Source: JACNKJ01 sp964344565 (GTDB lineage: Bacteria; Krumholzibacteriota; Krumholzibacteriia; JACNKJ01). Taken from it: a stretch of DNA of 64,000 nucleotides. Below, piece after piece: positions 17,774-27,042 of the stretch; the first letter of the stretch is position 1, and the number at the start of each line of letters is the position of its first letter. The translations under genes and the position numbers were made by a program. The stretch covers positions 14,470-78,469 of the forward strand of contig CAYFNT010000018.1 of NCBI GenBank assembly GCA_964344565.1. Reading direction: 5' to 3'. The notes below the pieces were generated by a model. The model saw nothing but the letters and a program-made list of their open reading frames with translations. It was not told the origin of the DNA and did not search any database.

Positions 17774-17803
17774 GAAAAAGAGGACGCCCGCACCGGGGCG
17801 TCC
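17774..17803 (-). terminator. Rho-independent terminator of the moxR-bat operon
   Basis: On the minus strand, AGGACGCC/GGCGTCCT is followed by CTTTTTCCC, 8 bp beyond the stop of the batD-E gene. Confidence 0.8.
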
Positions 17804-17810
17804 TTTCCGA

Positions 17811-20366
17811 TCAGAGCGCTTCCACCGCGCCGGCGGGCACCCATCCCTCGAGGTCGGCGCCCAGGCTGACGCGCAGCCAGTCGCCCCGCTTCTCCAGCAG
17901 GCGCAGCTCGGCGCCCTCGTGGAGTTCGAAGAGGGTGATGTAGTCCGCGCCCGGTCCCGACTGGGCGGCCACGGCCGCGGCGGTGAGTACGCCCTCGCGG
18001 CCGCTCCAATCCTCCCATTCGGCGCGCCAGGCGCCCACGCTGAGGAAGATCAGCAGCAGGACCGCGGCGATGAGGGCTCCGCGCAAACGCGTCCAGCCGG
18101 CCCGGCGCAGGATGCCCATGAGGGTCAGGGCGGCCGCGATCCAGAGGGTGGCCAGGCCCATGACGGCCATCTCGCCGGGGGAGAGGCTGCGCCGCGTCCA
18201 GGACCAGATGCGGGCCAGGCCGCCTCCGTCCTCGAGGTTCAGCGATTCCCGACGCCGAGCCCGCGCGATCTCGAGGTTCTCGCGGATTTCCTTGTCGCGG
18301 GGGGCCAGGCGCAGCGCTCGTTTGTAGGCGAGGATGGCCGGGCCGATCTCGTCCTGCTGGAAGTAGGCACCGCCGAGGTTGTACCAGAGACGGCTGTCTT
18401 CCAGGCCGGCCTCGGCCAGGGTCTCCCAGTGGCGCGCCGCGGCGGCGAAGTCGCCCGATTCGTAGAGGCGGGCCGCCTCGCCCATCAGGGCCTCAGCGCC
18501 TTCCAGGGCCGGCGCTGAGGCGGGCAGCAGCAGCAGGAGCAACATGCCCACGATGACCGAACCGCGCCCCCTGCCCTTCACCCGGTCCAGATCGCCGATG
18601 ACGCCCTCGGCCCGCTCGAGAAGCTCGCGCATGCGCGCGTCGTCCTTGGCGCCGGGGGCGAAGCGGGCGAAGTCGCATTCGGACAGCAGTCCCCGCACCC
18701 GGTCGCGCAGGATTTCGTCCACGCCTCCGGCCGACAGGCGGGCTTCGATGTCCTCGCCCGAGAGTCCGGCGGCCGAGGCGCCCAGGCGGTCGGCGAGGTA
18801 GCCGCGCAGTCCCCGCGCCAGGGCCTCGCAGAAGCTCTCGAAATCTCCCGCGCCCAGCGCGGCGGAAGCTTCCTTCAGGTGGCGGCGGGCGGCCTTGCCC
18901 GCGCCGCGGGCGCGATGGGCCGTGGCGTCGGCGGCGATGGCCTCGCGTCGGCGCCGCAGGAACCAGGCGCCGGCGAGAACCGGCCAGGGCAGGGCCAGGG
19001 CCGTCCAGAAGGCCGCCGAGCGGGGGAAGCGTTTGCCGTCGCCGGCGAGCAGCGGGTCCGTCTTGATGTGGTGAATGCTCCTGGCCAGGGTTTCCACGCC
19101 CTGGGACATCTCGGTGAAGACCACCGGTTCGGTTTCCGAAGCGCTGGATGGGGCCACCTGCAGTGGCAGGGCCGAACTCTCGGCCATGCGGTAACGGCCT
19201 TCGGCAGGATCGAACCAGGGATACTCCAGGGCCGGAATCTCCAGGGCGCCTTCCCGCTGGGGCACCAGCACCCAGGTGAAATCCTTGCGCACGCGGATGC
19301 GGTTCTCGTCCACCGAGACGCGGCTCTGCAGGTCGGAATCGTAGTCGCGGAAGTCCTCGCCGATCTTCAGCTCGGGCATGGCGAAGGTGCGCGGGTTGCC
19401 GTAGCCGGTGAGGGTGACGGTGAGGGTGACCGGCTGTCCGGCCTCGTAGGGGCCGGGATCCAGGCGGGCCTGAAGATCGAGTTCCCGCGCCACCGTGCCC
19501 CCGAATCCGGCGGGACGCCCTTCCTCCGGCAAGGGCAGCACCTCGATGGGCACCGACTGGGTCCGCAGGATCTTCTCGCGTCCTCGTCCGAAGGTGAAGA
19601 AATCGTCCCGATAGGGATCGTAGAGGGTCACGCGCAGGGAGGCCGCGCCCACTTCCAGGGGACCGGGCTCATGGGGGAAGAGAGCCGTGCGCAGTTCCGT
19701 GACCGCGAAGTCGCGTCCCTCGATCTTCTGGAAGCCGCTGATCTCGTCGCCCAGGGATTCGGCCCAGAATCCGGGAGTCTCCGGCGCCTCGTACTGGGGA
19801 TTGCCCCGGAAGCGCACCCGCGCGTCGCGGTAGAGGGCGAAGTGGTGGGTGACCTGCTCGCCCACGAAGACCTTCTCGCCGTCGGTCCAGCTGCGGATGA
19901 AGACCTGTCCCGACTGGTCCCCCGCGCCGGAGGCCTGCTCGGGCGCGGGAGCGGACACGCCGGAGGGAGAATCCACGGCGGGAGCGCCGGCGCCGGGGTG
20001 CACGGTGATGTCGATGGGCTCGGTCTCGTAGACCTCGCCCTTCACGGTCACCGGGATGGCGGGAATGACGTAGTCCCCCGCGCTATCGGCGATGAGATTG
20101 TAGTGGTAGATCTTCTCGTTGCGCGTGCGACCGTTGATGAAGCTGAAGTTGCTGGAGCTGGACGTGCCCACCAGGAAGAAGTCGACGAGCTCGGGCAGCT
20201 CGGGCGCCTGGATGCCGCGCAGGGGGCCTTCCACGCGCACGGTGAGGGTGAAGGACTCGCCCTCCACGACGCGGCGGGTGTCGATCTCGGCGCTGACCTT
20301 CACGTCGGCGGCCAGGGCGAAGGCCGCGGCGAGCATGAGCGCGATGAGGGCGATGCGAAGGGTCAT
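17811..20366 (-). CDS. BatD-BatE fusion protein (aerotolerance operon)
   Basis: An 851-residue protein combining two usually separate Bat proteins. Residues ~1-470 are BatD-like: signal peptide, repeated Ig-like domains (VSAEIDTRRVVEGESFTL, ADSAGDYVIPAIPVTVKG), then a membrane helix. Near residue 600 a hydrophobic segment resembling a signal peptide (VIVGMLLLLLLPASAPA) starts the BatE-like half. That half has TPR repeats (RLWYNLGGAYFQQDEIGPAILAYKRAL), two membrane helices and a C-terminal SH3-like domain ending GWVPAGAVEAL. The start lies 3 bp after the batC stop. Bat proteins form a periplasm-facing complex with VWA proteins under MoxR control. The fusion is continuous with no frameshift. 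Confidence 0.85.
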   Translation of the reverse strand: MTLRIALIALMLAAAFALAADVKVSAEIDTRRVVEGESFTLTVRVEGPLRGIQAPELPELVDFFLVGTSSSSNFSFINGRTRNEKIYHYNLIADSAGDYVIPAIPVTVKGEVYETEPIDITVHPGAGAPAVDSPSGVSAPAPEQASGAGDQSGQVFIRSWTDGEKVFVGEQVTHHFALYRDARVRFRGNPQYEAPETPGFWAESLGDEISGFQKIEGRDFAVTELRTALFPHEPGPLEVGAASLRVTLYDPYRDDFFTFGRGREKILRTQSVPIEVLPLPEEGRPAGFGGTVARELDLQARLDPGPYEAGQPVTLTVTLTGYGNPRTFAMPELKIGEDFRDYDSDLQSRVSVDENRIRVRKDFTWVLVPQREGALEIPALEYPWFDPAEGRYRMAESSALPLQVAPSSASETEPVVFTEMSQGVETLARSIHHIKTDPLLAGDGKRFPRSAAFWTALALPWPVLAGAWFLRRRREAIAADATAHRARGAGKAARRHLKEASAALGAGDFESFCEALARGLRGYLADRLGASAAGLSGEDIEARLSAGGVDEILRDRVRGLLSECDFARFAPGAKDDARMRELLERAEGVIGDLDRVKGRGRGSVIVGMLLLLLLPASAPALEGAEALMGEAARLYESGDFAAAARHWETLAEAGLEDSRLWYNLGGAYFQQDEIGPAILAYKRALRLAPRDKEIRENLEIARARRRESLNLEDGGGLARIWSWTRRSLSPGEMAVMGLATLWIAAALTLMGILRRAGWTRLRGALIAAVLLLIFLSVGAWRAEWEDWSGREGVLTAAAVAAQSGPGADYITLFELHEGAELRLLEKRGDWLRVSLGADLEGWVPAGAVEAL

Positions 20367-20368
20367 GG

Positions 20369-21142
20369 CTACCAGTCCTTCTCCACGTCTTTCTTCTCCT
20401 CGATCTCCTGCCGGGCGCGCATCTCCTGGAATTCCCGCTCCTCTTCCATCATGGCGTCCAGTAGACGCTGCGCGTCCTCCTCGCTCATGGGCTGCTCATC
20501 CTGTTCGCCCGGCTGAGGCTGTGGCTCTTCCTGCTGCTGATCCTGGGGTTGCTGCTGTTCCCCCTGATCCTGCTCTTGCTGCTGTTGGTCATGGTTATCC
20601 TGCTGTTCCTGATACTGCCCGTCCTGCTGTTGTTCCTGCTGGTCCTGGTTCTCGTCGGAGTTCTGGTCCTGGTTCTGTTGTTGTTCTTGTTGTTGTTCGG
20701 ATTCTTGCAGCATCCGCTGCAAGAATTCGATGTTGTGTTTTATATCCATGTCCTCGGGGCTGAGCATGAGGGCTCGCGTGTACTGCTCGAGGGCCGGCTC
20801 GAGCTGTCCGCCCAGGGCCAGGGTGTTGGCGAGGTCGTAGTATACCCTGGCCTGCTCCTGGCGTCCCTCGGCGAATCGCAGGGCCTGGCCGTAGGAGGCC
20901 AGGGCCTCCTCGCCCAGTCCGGCGCGGGCCAGAGCGCCGGCGAGATTGCGCTGTAGGATGCCGTTCTCGGGCCGCTTGAGGGCCTCGCCGCGGTAGAGTC
21001 CGGCGGCCTCCTCGAACTGACCCTCGGCCACCTTCTTGTTGCCCTCGGCGTTGGCCCGGGCGGTGGACAGGGGTACGCGCTCCTCGGCGAAGGCGCCGCC
21101 GGCCGCGAGCAGGGCGAGGATGGCTAGAATCTTCCGGTCCAT
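20369..21142 (-). CDS. batC: BatC-like TPR protein with Gln/Glu/Asp-rich region
   Basis: A 257-residue exported protein starting at ATG 21142 (AAGGAGG 4 bases upstream), overlapping the end of batB by 19 bp. It has a signal peptide (MDRKILAILALLAAGGAFA) and TPR repeats over residues ~30-140 (NILQRNLAGALARAGLGEEAL, VYYDLANTLALGGQLEPALEQY). A striking low-complexity tract of about 90 residues follows, dominated by Q, E, D and N. The C-terminus is charged (MMEEEREFQEMRARQEIEEK). TPR plus a Q/E-rich tail is standard for BatC. It presumably scaffolds BatA, BatB and BatD in the envelope. Confidence 0.88.
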   Translation of the reverse strand: MDRKILAILALLAAGGAFAEERVPLSTARANAEGNKKVAEGQFEEAAGLYRGEALKRPENGILQRNLAGALARAGLGEEALASYGQALRFAEGRQEQARVYYDLANTLALGGQLEPALEQYTRALMLSPEDMDIKHNIEFLQRMLQESEQQQEQQQNQDQNSDENQDQQEQQQDGQYQEQQDNHDQQQQEQDQGEQQQPQDQQQEEPQPQPGEQDEQPMSEEDAQRLLDAMMEEEREFQEMRARQEIEEKKDVEKDW

Positions 21143-22155
21143 GCCGCCTCCTTTCCGCGCCGCTCGGGCAGGGCCGCCTCGAAGATGAGGGCCGCCAGGG
21201 CCAGGGCCACGAACCACTGGAACCGTTCGATGGGCTTACGCGCCTCGCGGCCGGAGAGTTCGCGGGTCTCCATGTTCGAGATGGTTTCCTTCAGGTGATC
21301 CAGATCGAGGGTGGCGCCGCTGCTCTCGTAGTAGGCGCCGCCGGTGAGGGCCGCCACCTGCTGCAGGGTCTGGCGGTCGAGACGGCTGAACACCGGACGT
21401 CCCTCGCGATCGCGCAGGTTCTCCTTGAGTGTGCCGGTGACCTCGTCGCGCAGGGGCACCGTGTGTCCCTCGGGCGTGCCGACTCCGATGGTGAAGATCA
21501 CCACGCCCTCCTCGGCCGCTTCCTTCGCCGCGTCGATGGCATTGCCCTCGTGGCTCTCGCCGTCGGTGACCATGACCAGCACCTTGAATCGGCGCTCCTC
21601 GCTGCGGAAGGCCGCCAGGGAACGGCGGATGGCCTTCTCCAGATTGGTGCCCGGCACCGGGATGCTGTTCACGCTGATGCCGTCCAGGAAGAGCGTGGCG
21701 GCCGAGGCGTCGAGGGTCAGCGGCATGTTGGCGAAGCTTTCGCCGGCGAAGCTCACGAGTCCCATGCGGTTGCCGCGGAGGAGTCCGAAGAGGTCCTCGA
21801 TCTCGCGCTTGGCGGCGTCGAGGCGATTGGGGCGCAGGTCCTCGGCCAGCATGCTGCGGCTGGTGTCCAGGGCGATGATCACGTCGAGGCCGCGGCGCTT
21901 CACCTCGGTGAGTTCGCTGCCGATCTGCGGTCGCGGCAGGGCGAAGAGCAGGGCGGTCAGGCCCAGCAGGGCAAGGGCGGCCTTCCAGCGGAGTCGGGAG
22001 GGTTCGTATCCCTCGACCAGTCGGGCGAAGAGGGGCGCGCTCATGAGCCGCTCACGGGCGGTGCGGCCGCGTCGGGCGGCCCAGACGGCGGCGGCCACGA
22101 GCAGGGGCAGGCCCAGGTAGAGGAAGATCAGGAGGCGCGATTCGCCGAAGCTCAC
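21124..22155 (-). CDS. batB: BatB-like VWA-domain membrane protein
   Basis: A 343-residue protein with two N-terminal hydrophobic segments, a von Willebrand A domain and a C-terminal membrane helix (FQWFVALALAALIFEAAL). The MIDAS metal site is intact: DTSRS (DxSxS), a threonine in the PGTNLEKAI region and TDGESHEG. The start overlaps the batA stop by 4 bp (ATGA) and the 3' end overlaps batC, indicating translational coupling. Bat VWA proteins are thought to assemble envelope complexes together with MoxR. Confidence 0.88.
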   Translation of the reverse strand: MSFGESRLLIFLYLGLPLLVAAAVWAARRGRTARERLMSAPLFARLVEGYEPSRLRWKAALALLGLTALLFALPRPQIGSELTEVKRRGLDVIIALDTSRSMLAEDLRPNRLDAAKREIEDLFGLLRGNRMGLVSFAGESFANMPLTLDASAATLFLDGISVNSIPVPGTNLEKAIRRSLAAFRSEERRFKVLVMVTDGESHEGNAIDAAKEAAEEGVVIFTIGVGTPEGHTVPLRDEVTGTLKENLRDREGRPVFSRLDRQTLQQVAALTGGAYYESSGATLDLDHLKETISNMETRELSGREARKPIERFQWFVALALAALIFEAALPERRGKEAAWTGRF

Positions 22156-23147
22156 GGCAACCTCCTCAGCAGGGTGCGCGAGAGCAGGAACTCCAGCAAG
22201 AGCACGATGGCCGCCGGTAGCAGGAAGAGGCTGCTGGCCTCGCGATAGTCAACCCGCTCGACGCTGGCGATCTCGGTCTTCTCGAGCTTGTCGATCTCTT
22301 CGTAGATGTCGGTGAGAGCCTCGGAATTTTCGGCGCGGAAGTACTGGCCCTTGGTCACCGAGGCCACCTCGCGCAGGGTTTCCTCGTCGAGGTTGGTCTG
22401 CATGTACTGGTAGCGGCGGCCGAAGAAGGGATCGTCCACCGGGTAGGGAACCTTGCCCTGCTTGCCCATGCCGATGGTGTAGATCTTCACGCCCATGGCC
22501 GCGGCGGCGCGGGCCGCGCTGAGGGGATCGACGCTGCCGGCGTTGTTGTCGCCGTCGGTGAGCAGCACCAGCACCCGGCTGTCGGCCTTGCTCTCGCGCA
22601 GGCGGTTGGTGCCCGTGGCGATGGCGCTGCCGATGGCCGTGCCGTCCTCGATGAGGCCCATCTCCAGGCCGCTCAGGAATTCGCGAAGCAGTTCATGGTC
22701 CAGGGTCAGGGGACACTGGGTGTAGGCCTGCCTTGCGAAGACCACCAGTCCGATGCGGTCCTGCTCGCGCTTGGCCACGAACTGCTCGGCCTGGGCCTTG
22801 GCCTCCTCCAGGCGATTGTTGGGACGGAAGTCCTCGCCGGCCATGGAGGTGGAGATGTCCAGGGCCAGGATGATGTCCACGCCCTCGCTGGTGATCTCGC
22901 GGCTGTGGGTGCCGAACTGCGGACGCGCCAGGGCGAAGACCAGCAGCAGGAGACCCGCCACCCGCAGGGCGTAGGGAATGTGCCTGAGCCGCGCCAGTCC
23001 TCGCCCCGATTGCGCCGCGTGGGAGCGGGTGTCGGAAACCCGCAGCACCAGCTGGGCGCGGTCGCGGATCCACCAGCGCCAGGCCAGCATGGCGGGCACC
23101 AGGAGCAGCAGCCATAGCAGATGGGGATGGGCGAATCGCTCGATCAT
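22152..23147 (-). CDS. batA: BatA-like VWA-domain membrane protein
   Basis: A 331-residue protein that begins at ATG 23147, overlapping the preceding TGA (ATGA). The N-terminus HPHLLWLLLLVPAMLAWRWW is the usual BatA opening. A second helix (~60-80) precedes the VWA domain with MIDAS DISTSM and TDGDNNAG, and a C-terminal helix ends the chain. It is a close relative of the downstream BatB, as expected for this operon. Confidence 0.88.
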   Translation of the reverse strand: MIERFAHPHLLWLLLLVPAMLAWRWWIRDRAQLVLRVSDTRSHAAQSGRGLARLRHIPYALRVAGLLLLVFALARPQFGTHSREITSEGVDIILALDISTSMAGEDFRPNNRLEEAKAQAEQFVAKREQDRIGLVVFARQAYTQCPLTLDHELLREFLSGLEMGLIEDGTAIGSAIATGTNRLRESKADSRVLVLLTDGDNNAGSVDPLSAARAAAAMGVKIYTIGMGKQGKVPYPVDDPFFGRRYQYMQTNLDEETLREVASVTKGQYFRAENSEALTDIYEEIDKLEKTEIASVERVDYREASSLFLLPAAIVLLLEFLLSRTLLRRLP

Positions 23148-25195
23148 GCCGCGCCCTCCTCCCTCGCCGCCCGGGGGCGGGTGGCCAGGATCAGGTCGCG
23201 GGCGAAGTCCAGGGAAGCGTCGCATTCGGCGGCCGTGGCCTGGCGCTTGGCGAACTTCACGAGGTCGCCCCGGCGCATGAGTTCGAGCAATTCGCCGGCG
23301 AGCTTCGGGTCGGCCACCGCCCGCGGCATCTCGGCTTCGATCTCCTCGGTGGTCCAGTCGGTGAAGGGCAGCGCGGCCAGACGTCCCAGGTAGCGACGCA
23401 TTATAATGGACAGGCGCAGGTAGAAGGCGTGGAAGGCGCCGTCGGCGGGCAGCTTCTCGCGCTCCAGTTCGCGTAGGGCGGCCAGGGCCTCCTCGTCGGC
23501 GGGCACGGGAGGAATCTCGGGGATGGGCCGCACGCGGCCCATCCACCAGCGCAGAAGCAGCAGGAGGGCCGCGAGCAGGATCAGCCCGGGAATGCCCCAG
23601 GCAAGCAGCGGAGTGATCCAGTCGCCGCGCAGTTCGCCGGGGGCTTTCCAGTCGCGCAGGGCGGCGCTGTCGGGGGCCGCCGCCAGCACCGACATGCAGG
23701 CCAGTTCCAGGGGCGCGGTCTCCATGCGCCGCGAGCCCTTTTCGCCGGGCACGGTGTAGTGGAAGGCCTGTCCGGGAATCGTCAGGGTGTCCGGGGACAG
23801 CAGGGTGAAGGGCAGGCGGAAGCGCAGGGTGTCGCCGGCGACTTCCCGGGTGATGAAGTCGGCGAGGCCAAGGGAGTCGGGGGACTTGCCGGCAAGCTGG
23901 GCCAGCAGGGCCTCGTCCATGGTTTCGGGATCCGTCCAGGGCACCAGCGGCGAGCCCTCGCCGAACTCCCAGCGCAGCCGGACCAGCTCATGGTCCTCGG
24001 GCAGGACCAGGGACCAGACGAGTTCATTGCGGTCGCCGATGGTCTGCAGATCCCGGGCGAGGAAGCTCTCCACGAAGAGCCGGCCGTCGTTTTCGCTCAG
24101 GCGCCGGGGCCTGCCGGCCGCCGTCAGTTCGGCGGCGCTGGGCTCGTCGAGCTTCTCGATTTCGCTCCGGGGGATGACCGGAATCTGCGGCTGCCCGCCG
24201 GGGACTGGAGACTGGGGACTGGGGACCGACTGCTGCGCCTCCACGCTTGATGCCGCCAGCATGATTCCCAGCAGCAGCACGGGCGCCACCCTTCTGAATC
24301 CACGGGCCAGCCGCTTCATGCGGCGCTTGAAGAATCGCGTGAGCGGCAGCACGTAGTCCTCGCTCACGTTCAGGGCGATCTGGTCCACCGCGTTGCGGGA
24401 GAGCAGTTTCTCCAGAGCCAGGCGGCGACCGATGGCCTCGGCGCCGAAGGCCGTGCGGATGCCCTCGCTGCGGGTGTCGATCCAGTGGTCCTCGCCGGTC
24501 TCCGAGTCGCGCAGGTGGAGCAGGCCCACGTCGGGCAGGCGCTCTTCGAGGGGATCGTGCACGCTCAGGGCGATGAGATCGTGACGGCGGGCGGCCAGGC
24601 GCAGTGGCGTCTCGTAGCCCTCGTCCATGAAGTCGCTGACCAGGAAGACCACGGCCTTCTTCTTCTGAAGGCGCGAAACGGTCTCGAGGGCATTGCCGAT
24701 GTCGGTGCCCTCGCCCTCGGGCTTGAAGTAGAGCAGCTCGCGGATGATGCGCAGCACGTGGCGCCGCCCCGAGGCCGGAGGGATGTATTTCTCCACCCGG
24801 TCGGTGAAGATGAGGCATCCCACCTTGTCCTGGTTGCGGATGGCGCTGAAGGCCAGAACGCTGGCCACCTCGGCGATGATCTCGCTCTTGAGGCGGTCGG
24901 CGCTGCCGAAGAGCCCGCTGGCGCTGGCGTCGACCACCAGCAGCACGGTGAGCTCGCGCTCCTCACGGAAGCGCTTCACGAAGGGACGTCCCATGCGCGC
25001 GGTGACGTTCCAGTCGATGCTTCGCACCTCGTCGCCGGGCATGTACTCCCGCACCTCGTCGAATTCCATGCCGGTGCCCTTGAACACCGAGTGGTATTCG
25101 CCGCCGATGAGATCCTCGACCAGGCCGCGGGTCGACAGCTCGATGCGCCGCACCTTCTTGAGAATCTCGGGAGGGATGCGTCCGTTCTCAGACAT
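23144..25195 (-). CDS. DUF58 protein fused to a DUF4381-like membrane protein
   Basis: A 683-residue protein from ATG 25195. Residues ~1-290 form a complete DUF58 domain (VFKGTGMEFDEVREYMPGDE, RSIDWNVTARMGRPFVKRF, VVDASASG, VSDFMDEG). Without a stop the frame continues at Met293 into what looks like a signal peptide (VAPVLLLGIMLAASSVEA). An Ig-like periplasmic part, a membrane helix (~530-551) and a DUF4381-like cytosolic tail (IMRRYLGRLAALPFTDWTTEE) follow. In most moxR-bat operons these are two genes. No ribosome-binding site precedes Met293, so I read it as a real fusion whose topology is consistent. A heptanucleotide repeat encodes residues ~323-333 (SVPSPQSPVPG). Confidence 0.8.
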   Translation of the reverse strand: MSENGRIPPEILKKVRRIELSTRGLVEDLIGGEYHSVFKGTGMEFDEVREYMPGDEVRSIDWNVTARMGRPFVKRFREERELTVLLVVDASASGLFGSADRLKSEIIAEVASVLAFSAIRNQDKVGCLIFTDRVEKYIPPASGRRHVLRIIRELLYFKPEGEGTDIGNALETVSRLQKKKAVVFLVSDFMDEGYETPLRLAARRHDLIALSVHDPLEERLPDVGLLHLRDSETGEDHWIDTRSEGIRTAFGAEAIGRRLALEKLLSRNAVDQIALNVSEDYVLPLTRFFKRRMKRLARGFRRVAPVLLLGIMLAASSVEAQQSVPSPQSPVPGGQPQIPVIPRSEIEKLDEPSAAELTAAGRPRRLSENDGRLFVESFLARDLQTIGDRNELVWSLVLPEDHELVRLRWEFGEGSPLVPWTDPETMDEALLAQLAGKSPDSLGLADFITREVAGDTLRFRLPFTLLSPDTLTIPGQAFHYTVPGEKGSRRMETAPLELACMSVLAAAPDSAALRDWKAPGELRGDWITPLLAWGIPGLILLAALLLLLRWWMGRVRPIPEIPPVPADEEALAALRELEREKLPADGAFHAFYLRLSIIMRRYLGRLAALPFTDWTTEEIEAEMPRAVADPKLAGELLELMRRGDLVKFAKRQATAAECDASLDFARDLILATRPRAAREEGAA
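24201..24227. repeat. Heptanucleotide repeat (about 4 units) inside the DUF58 fusion gene
   Basis: Units GTCCCCA, GTCCCCA, GTCTCCA and GTCCCCG (minus-strand reading) lie directly after the internal signal-peptide-like segment and encode SVPSPQSPVPG in frame. This is the same 7-mer family as at position 86. Confidence 0.75.
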
Positions 25196-25200
25196 GGCGT

Positions 25201-26187
25201 CTAGGGAACCTCGACTGCGTCGAAGAGGCGCGCGATGACCGCGTCGCTGTCCATTTCCTCGGCCTCGGCCTCGTAGCTCACGATGATGCGATGGCGCAGC
25301 ACGTCCAGGCCGATCTTTTTCACGTCCTCGGGGGTCACGTAGCCCCGCCCCCGCAGAAAGGCATGGGCCCTGGCCGCCTGGGCCAGGTAGAGGGTGGCCC
25401 TGGGGCTGGCGCCGTAGGTGATCAGTTCGCCCAGGCCCGCGCTCTCGGGCTCGCGGGTGGCGAAGACGAGGTCGATGATGTAGTCCTTCACCTTTTCGTC
25501 CATGTAGATGTCGTGGATGAGCCTGCGCCCCTCGGCGATCCTGTCCGGATCGGTCACCGCGGCCACCGTGGGCATGTCCAGACCGCCCATGCGGCCGAGG
25601 ATCTGCTTCTCCTCGTCGCGGCTGGGGTATCCCACCTTCACCTTCAACATGAAGCGGTCCACCTGGGCCTCGGGCAGGGGATAGGTGCCCTCCTGCTCGA
25701 TGGGATTCTGGGTGGCGAGCACCAGGAAGGGATCGGGCAGGGGATGGGTCTCGCCGCCCAGGGTCACCTGGCGCTCCTGCATGGACTCCAGCAGCGCGCT
25801 CTGCACCTTGGCCGGCGCGCGGTTGATCTCGTCGGCCAGGATGAAGTTGGCGAAGATGGGTCCCTTGCGCGTGTGGAAGTCGCCGCTGCCCGGATCGAAT
25901 ATCTGGGTGCCCACCAGGTCGGCCGGCAGCAGGTCGGGGGTGAACTGGATGCGACGGAATTCGGCCTTCACGGCGCCGGCCAGGCTGGAGACGGCCAGGG
26001 TCTTGGCCAGACCGGGCAGCCCCTCCAGCAGTACGTGGCCGCCGCAGAGCAGTCCGATGAGGAGGCGGTCCACGAGGTAGCGCTGGCCCACGATGACCTT
26101 GCCGACCTCCTCGCTGATCTCCCGCGCGAAACGGCTCTCGCGCTCCACCCGCTCGTTGAGCACCTCGATGTCGTAATTCGTCTCCAT
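25201..26187 (-). CDS. moxR: MoxR-family AAA+ ATPase
   Basis: A 328-residue AAA+ ATPase of the MoxR family. Walker A is GLPGLAKT (56-63) and Walker B FILADE (115-120), followed by NRAPAKVQSALLESMQERQVT and sensor 1 ATQNPIEQEGTYPLPEAQVDRFM. MoxR proteins act as chaperone-like partners of VWA-domain proteins, here BatA and BatB downstream. It is the first gene of the leftward operon and ends 6 bp before the DUF58 fusion start. A TATAAT on the minus strand (26373-26378) about 190 bp upstream may be its -10 element. Confidence 0.92.
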   Translation of the reverse strand: METNYDIEVLNERVERESRFAREISEEVGKVIVGQRYLVDRLLIGLLCGGHVLLEGLPGLAKTLAVSSLAGAVKAEFRRIQFTPDLLPADLVGTQIFDPGSGDFHTRKGPIFANFILADEINRAPAKVQSALLESMQERQVTLGGETHPLPDPFLVLATQNPIEQEGTYPLPEAQVDRFMLKVKVGYPSRDEEKQILGRMGGLDMPTVAAVTDPDRIAEGRRLIHDIYMDEKVKDYIIDLVFATREPESAGLGELITYGASPRATLYLAQAARAHAFLRGRGYVTPEDVKKIGLDVLRHRIIVSYEAEAEEMDSDAVIARLFDAVEVP

Positions 26188-26575
26188 GGGAAGGCTCCCT
26201 GATCCTGAAGGTTACTGTTTGTAAGGGTTTGCCCCGCTGAGGAAAGGGCGCGCATCTACGCCGGGGGCAGGGGAAAGTTCCGGCATGATATAGCACAGCG
26301 GAAAGGGCTCGGCAAGAAGTTGGGAAGAAAGGATTTGCCGAAAAGAGGGGGGCGATCGGAGGGACTTATTAGATTATAATTACAGCCCGTTAACTCTCTA
26401 ACCTGGCCTTTATTGATATAGGTCGCGCAAGTCTTGAAAACTGGGCGACTTCATCCGGCGTTTACCTTAATTCTGAAGGCCCGGAATTTTCTTCAAAAAA
26501 GTCCTTGTGATGGACCTGAGGGTCCGGGCTATGGTGGCAATCGCCGCGCAGAGTACCCTTTAGGAGGACCCTTAC
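26188..26575. other. Divergent intergenic region between moxR and trxA
   Basis: This 388-bp, comparatively AT-rich region has no credible gene. It holds a perfect minus-strand -10 hexamer TATAAT (26373-26378), with only a poor -35 (TTAGAG) 17 bp away. A short inverted repeat GGACC/GGTCC lies at 26513-26525 near the trxA start. Promoters for both flanking transcripts must lie here. Confidence 0.4.
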
Positions 26576-26899
26576 TTGGACAAGCTCCAGCCCCTGAACG
26601 CCCAGAACTTCGACGAAGTCATCTCGGACTCGGAAACCCCTGTCATTGTTGACTTTTGGGCAGATTGGTGCCAGCCGTGCAAGTCCATGGAGCCCATGCT
26701 CGAGGAGATGAGCGAGCTCATGGGGGGCAAGCTCCGATTCGCCAAGGTCAACGTCGATCAGGACCGCGACCTGGCCATTCGTTTCGAGGTGAAGAGCCTG
26801 CCGACCCTGCTCGTCTTCGAGAAAGGCCGCCCCGTGGACACCATCGCCGGCGTTCCACCGCGTTACAGCTTGATCTCTCGGCTCGAAAAACACCTGTAA
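26576..26899 (+). CDS. trxA: Thioredoxin with CQPC active site
   Basis: A 107-residue thioredoxin. The start is TTG 26576, 8 bases after AGGAGG (26562-26567); no ATG or GTG fits. Fold signatures are complete: VIVDFWADWCQPCKSMEPM (Cys32, Cys35), KVNVDQDRDLAIRFEVKSLPTLLVFEKG with the cis-proline in SLPTLL. The active site has Gln where classical thioredoxins have Gly (WCGPC), a change also seen in other family members that may shift redox potential. It stands alone before a strong terminator, but its neighbour is the selenocysteine peroxiredoxin, so it is a candidate reductant for that enzyme. Confidence 0.92.
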   Translation: MDKLQPLNAQNFDEVISDSETPVIVDFWADWCQPCKSMEPMLEEMSELMGGKLRFAKVNVDQDRDLAIRFEVKSLPTLLVFEKGRPVDTIAGVPPRYSLISRLEKHL

Positions 26900-26914
26900 A
26901 CAAGGCCTAATCCA

Positions 26915-26947
26915 TAAAAAAACCCCCTGCCTGCCGGCGGGGGGTTT
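26915..26947. terminator. Bidirectional rho-independent terminator after trxA
   Basis: An A run, CCCCCTGCC, a 4-nt loop, GGCGGGGGG, then TTTT: a strong hairpin 16 bp after the trxA stop with A and T runs on both sides. Confidence 0.85.
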
Positions 26948-27042
26948 TGCGTTCCGTGCAGGGGCTCACGGCGCAACCTAGGCGGACAATTCCCGCCCGA
27001 AGCGGAGTTCAGGATCGTGGGATCCCGTGAACACTAAGGCTG

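Noticed and set aside
20549..20956. A leucine-rich, membrane-like plus-strand frame
   Set aside because: It is the complement of the Gln/Glu/Asp-rich tract of batC; CAG/CAA runs read backwards give Leu codons.
24319..24319. Separate start for the DUF4381-like half of the DUF58 fusion
   Set aside because: No Shine-Dalgarno sequence precedes this ATG and there is no upstream stop, so a fusion is more likely.
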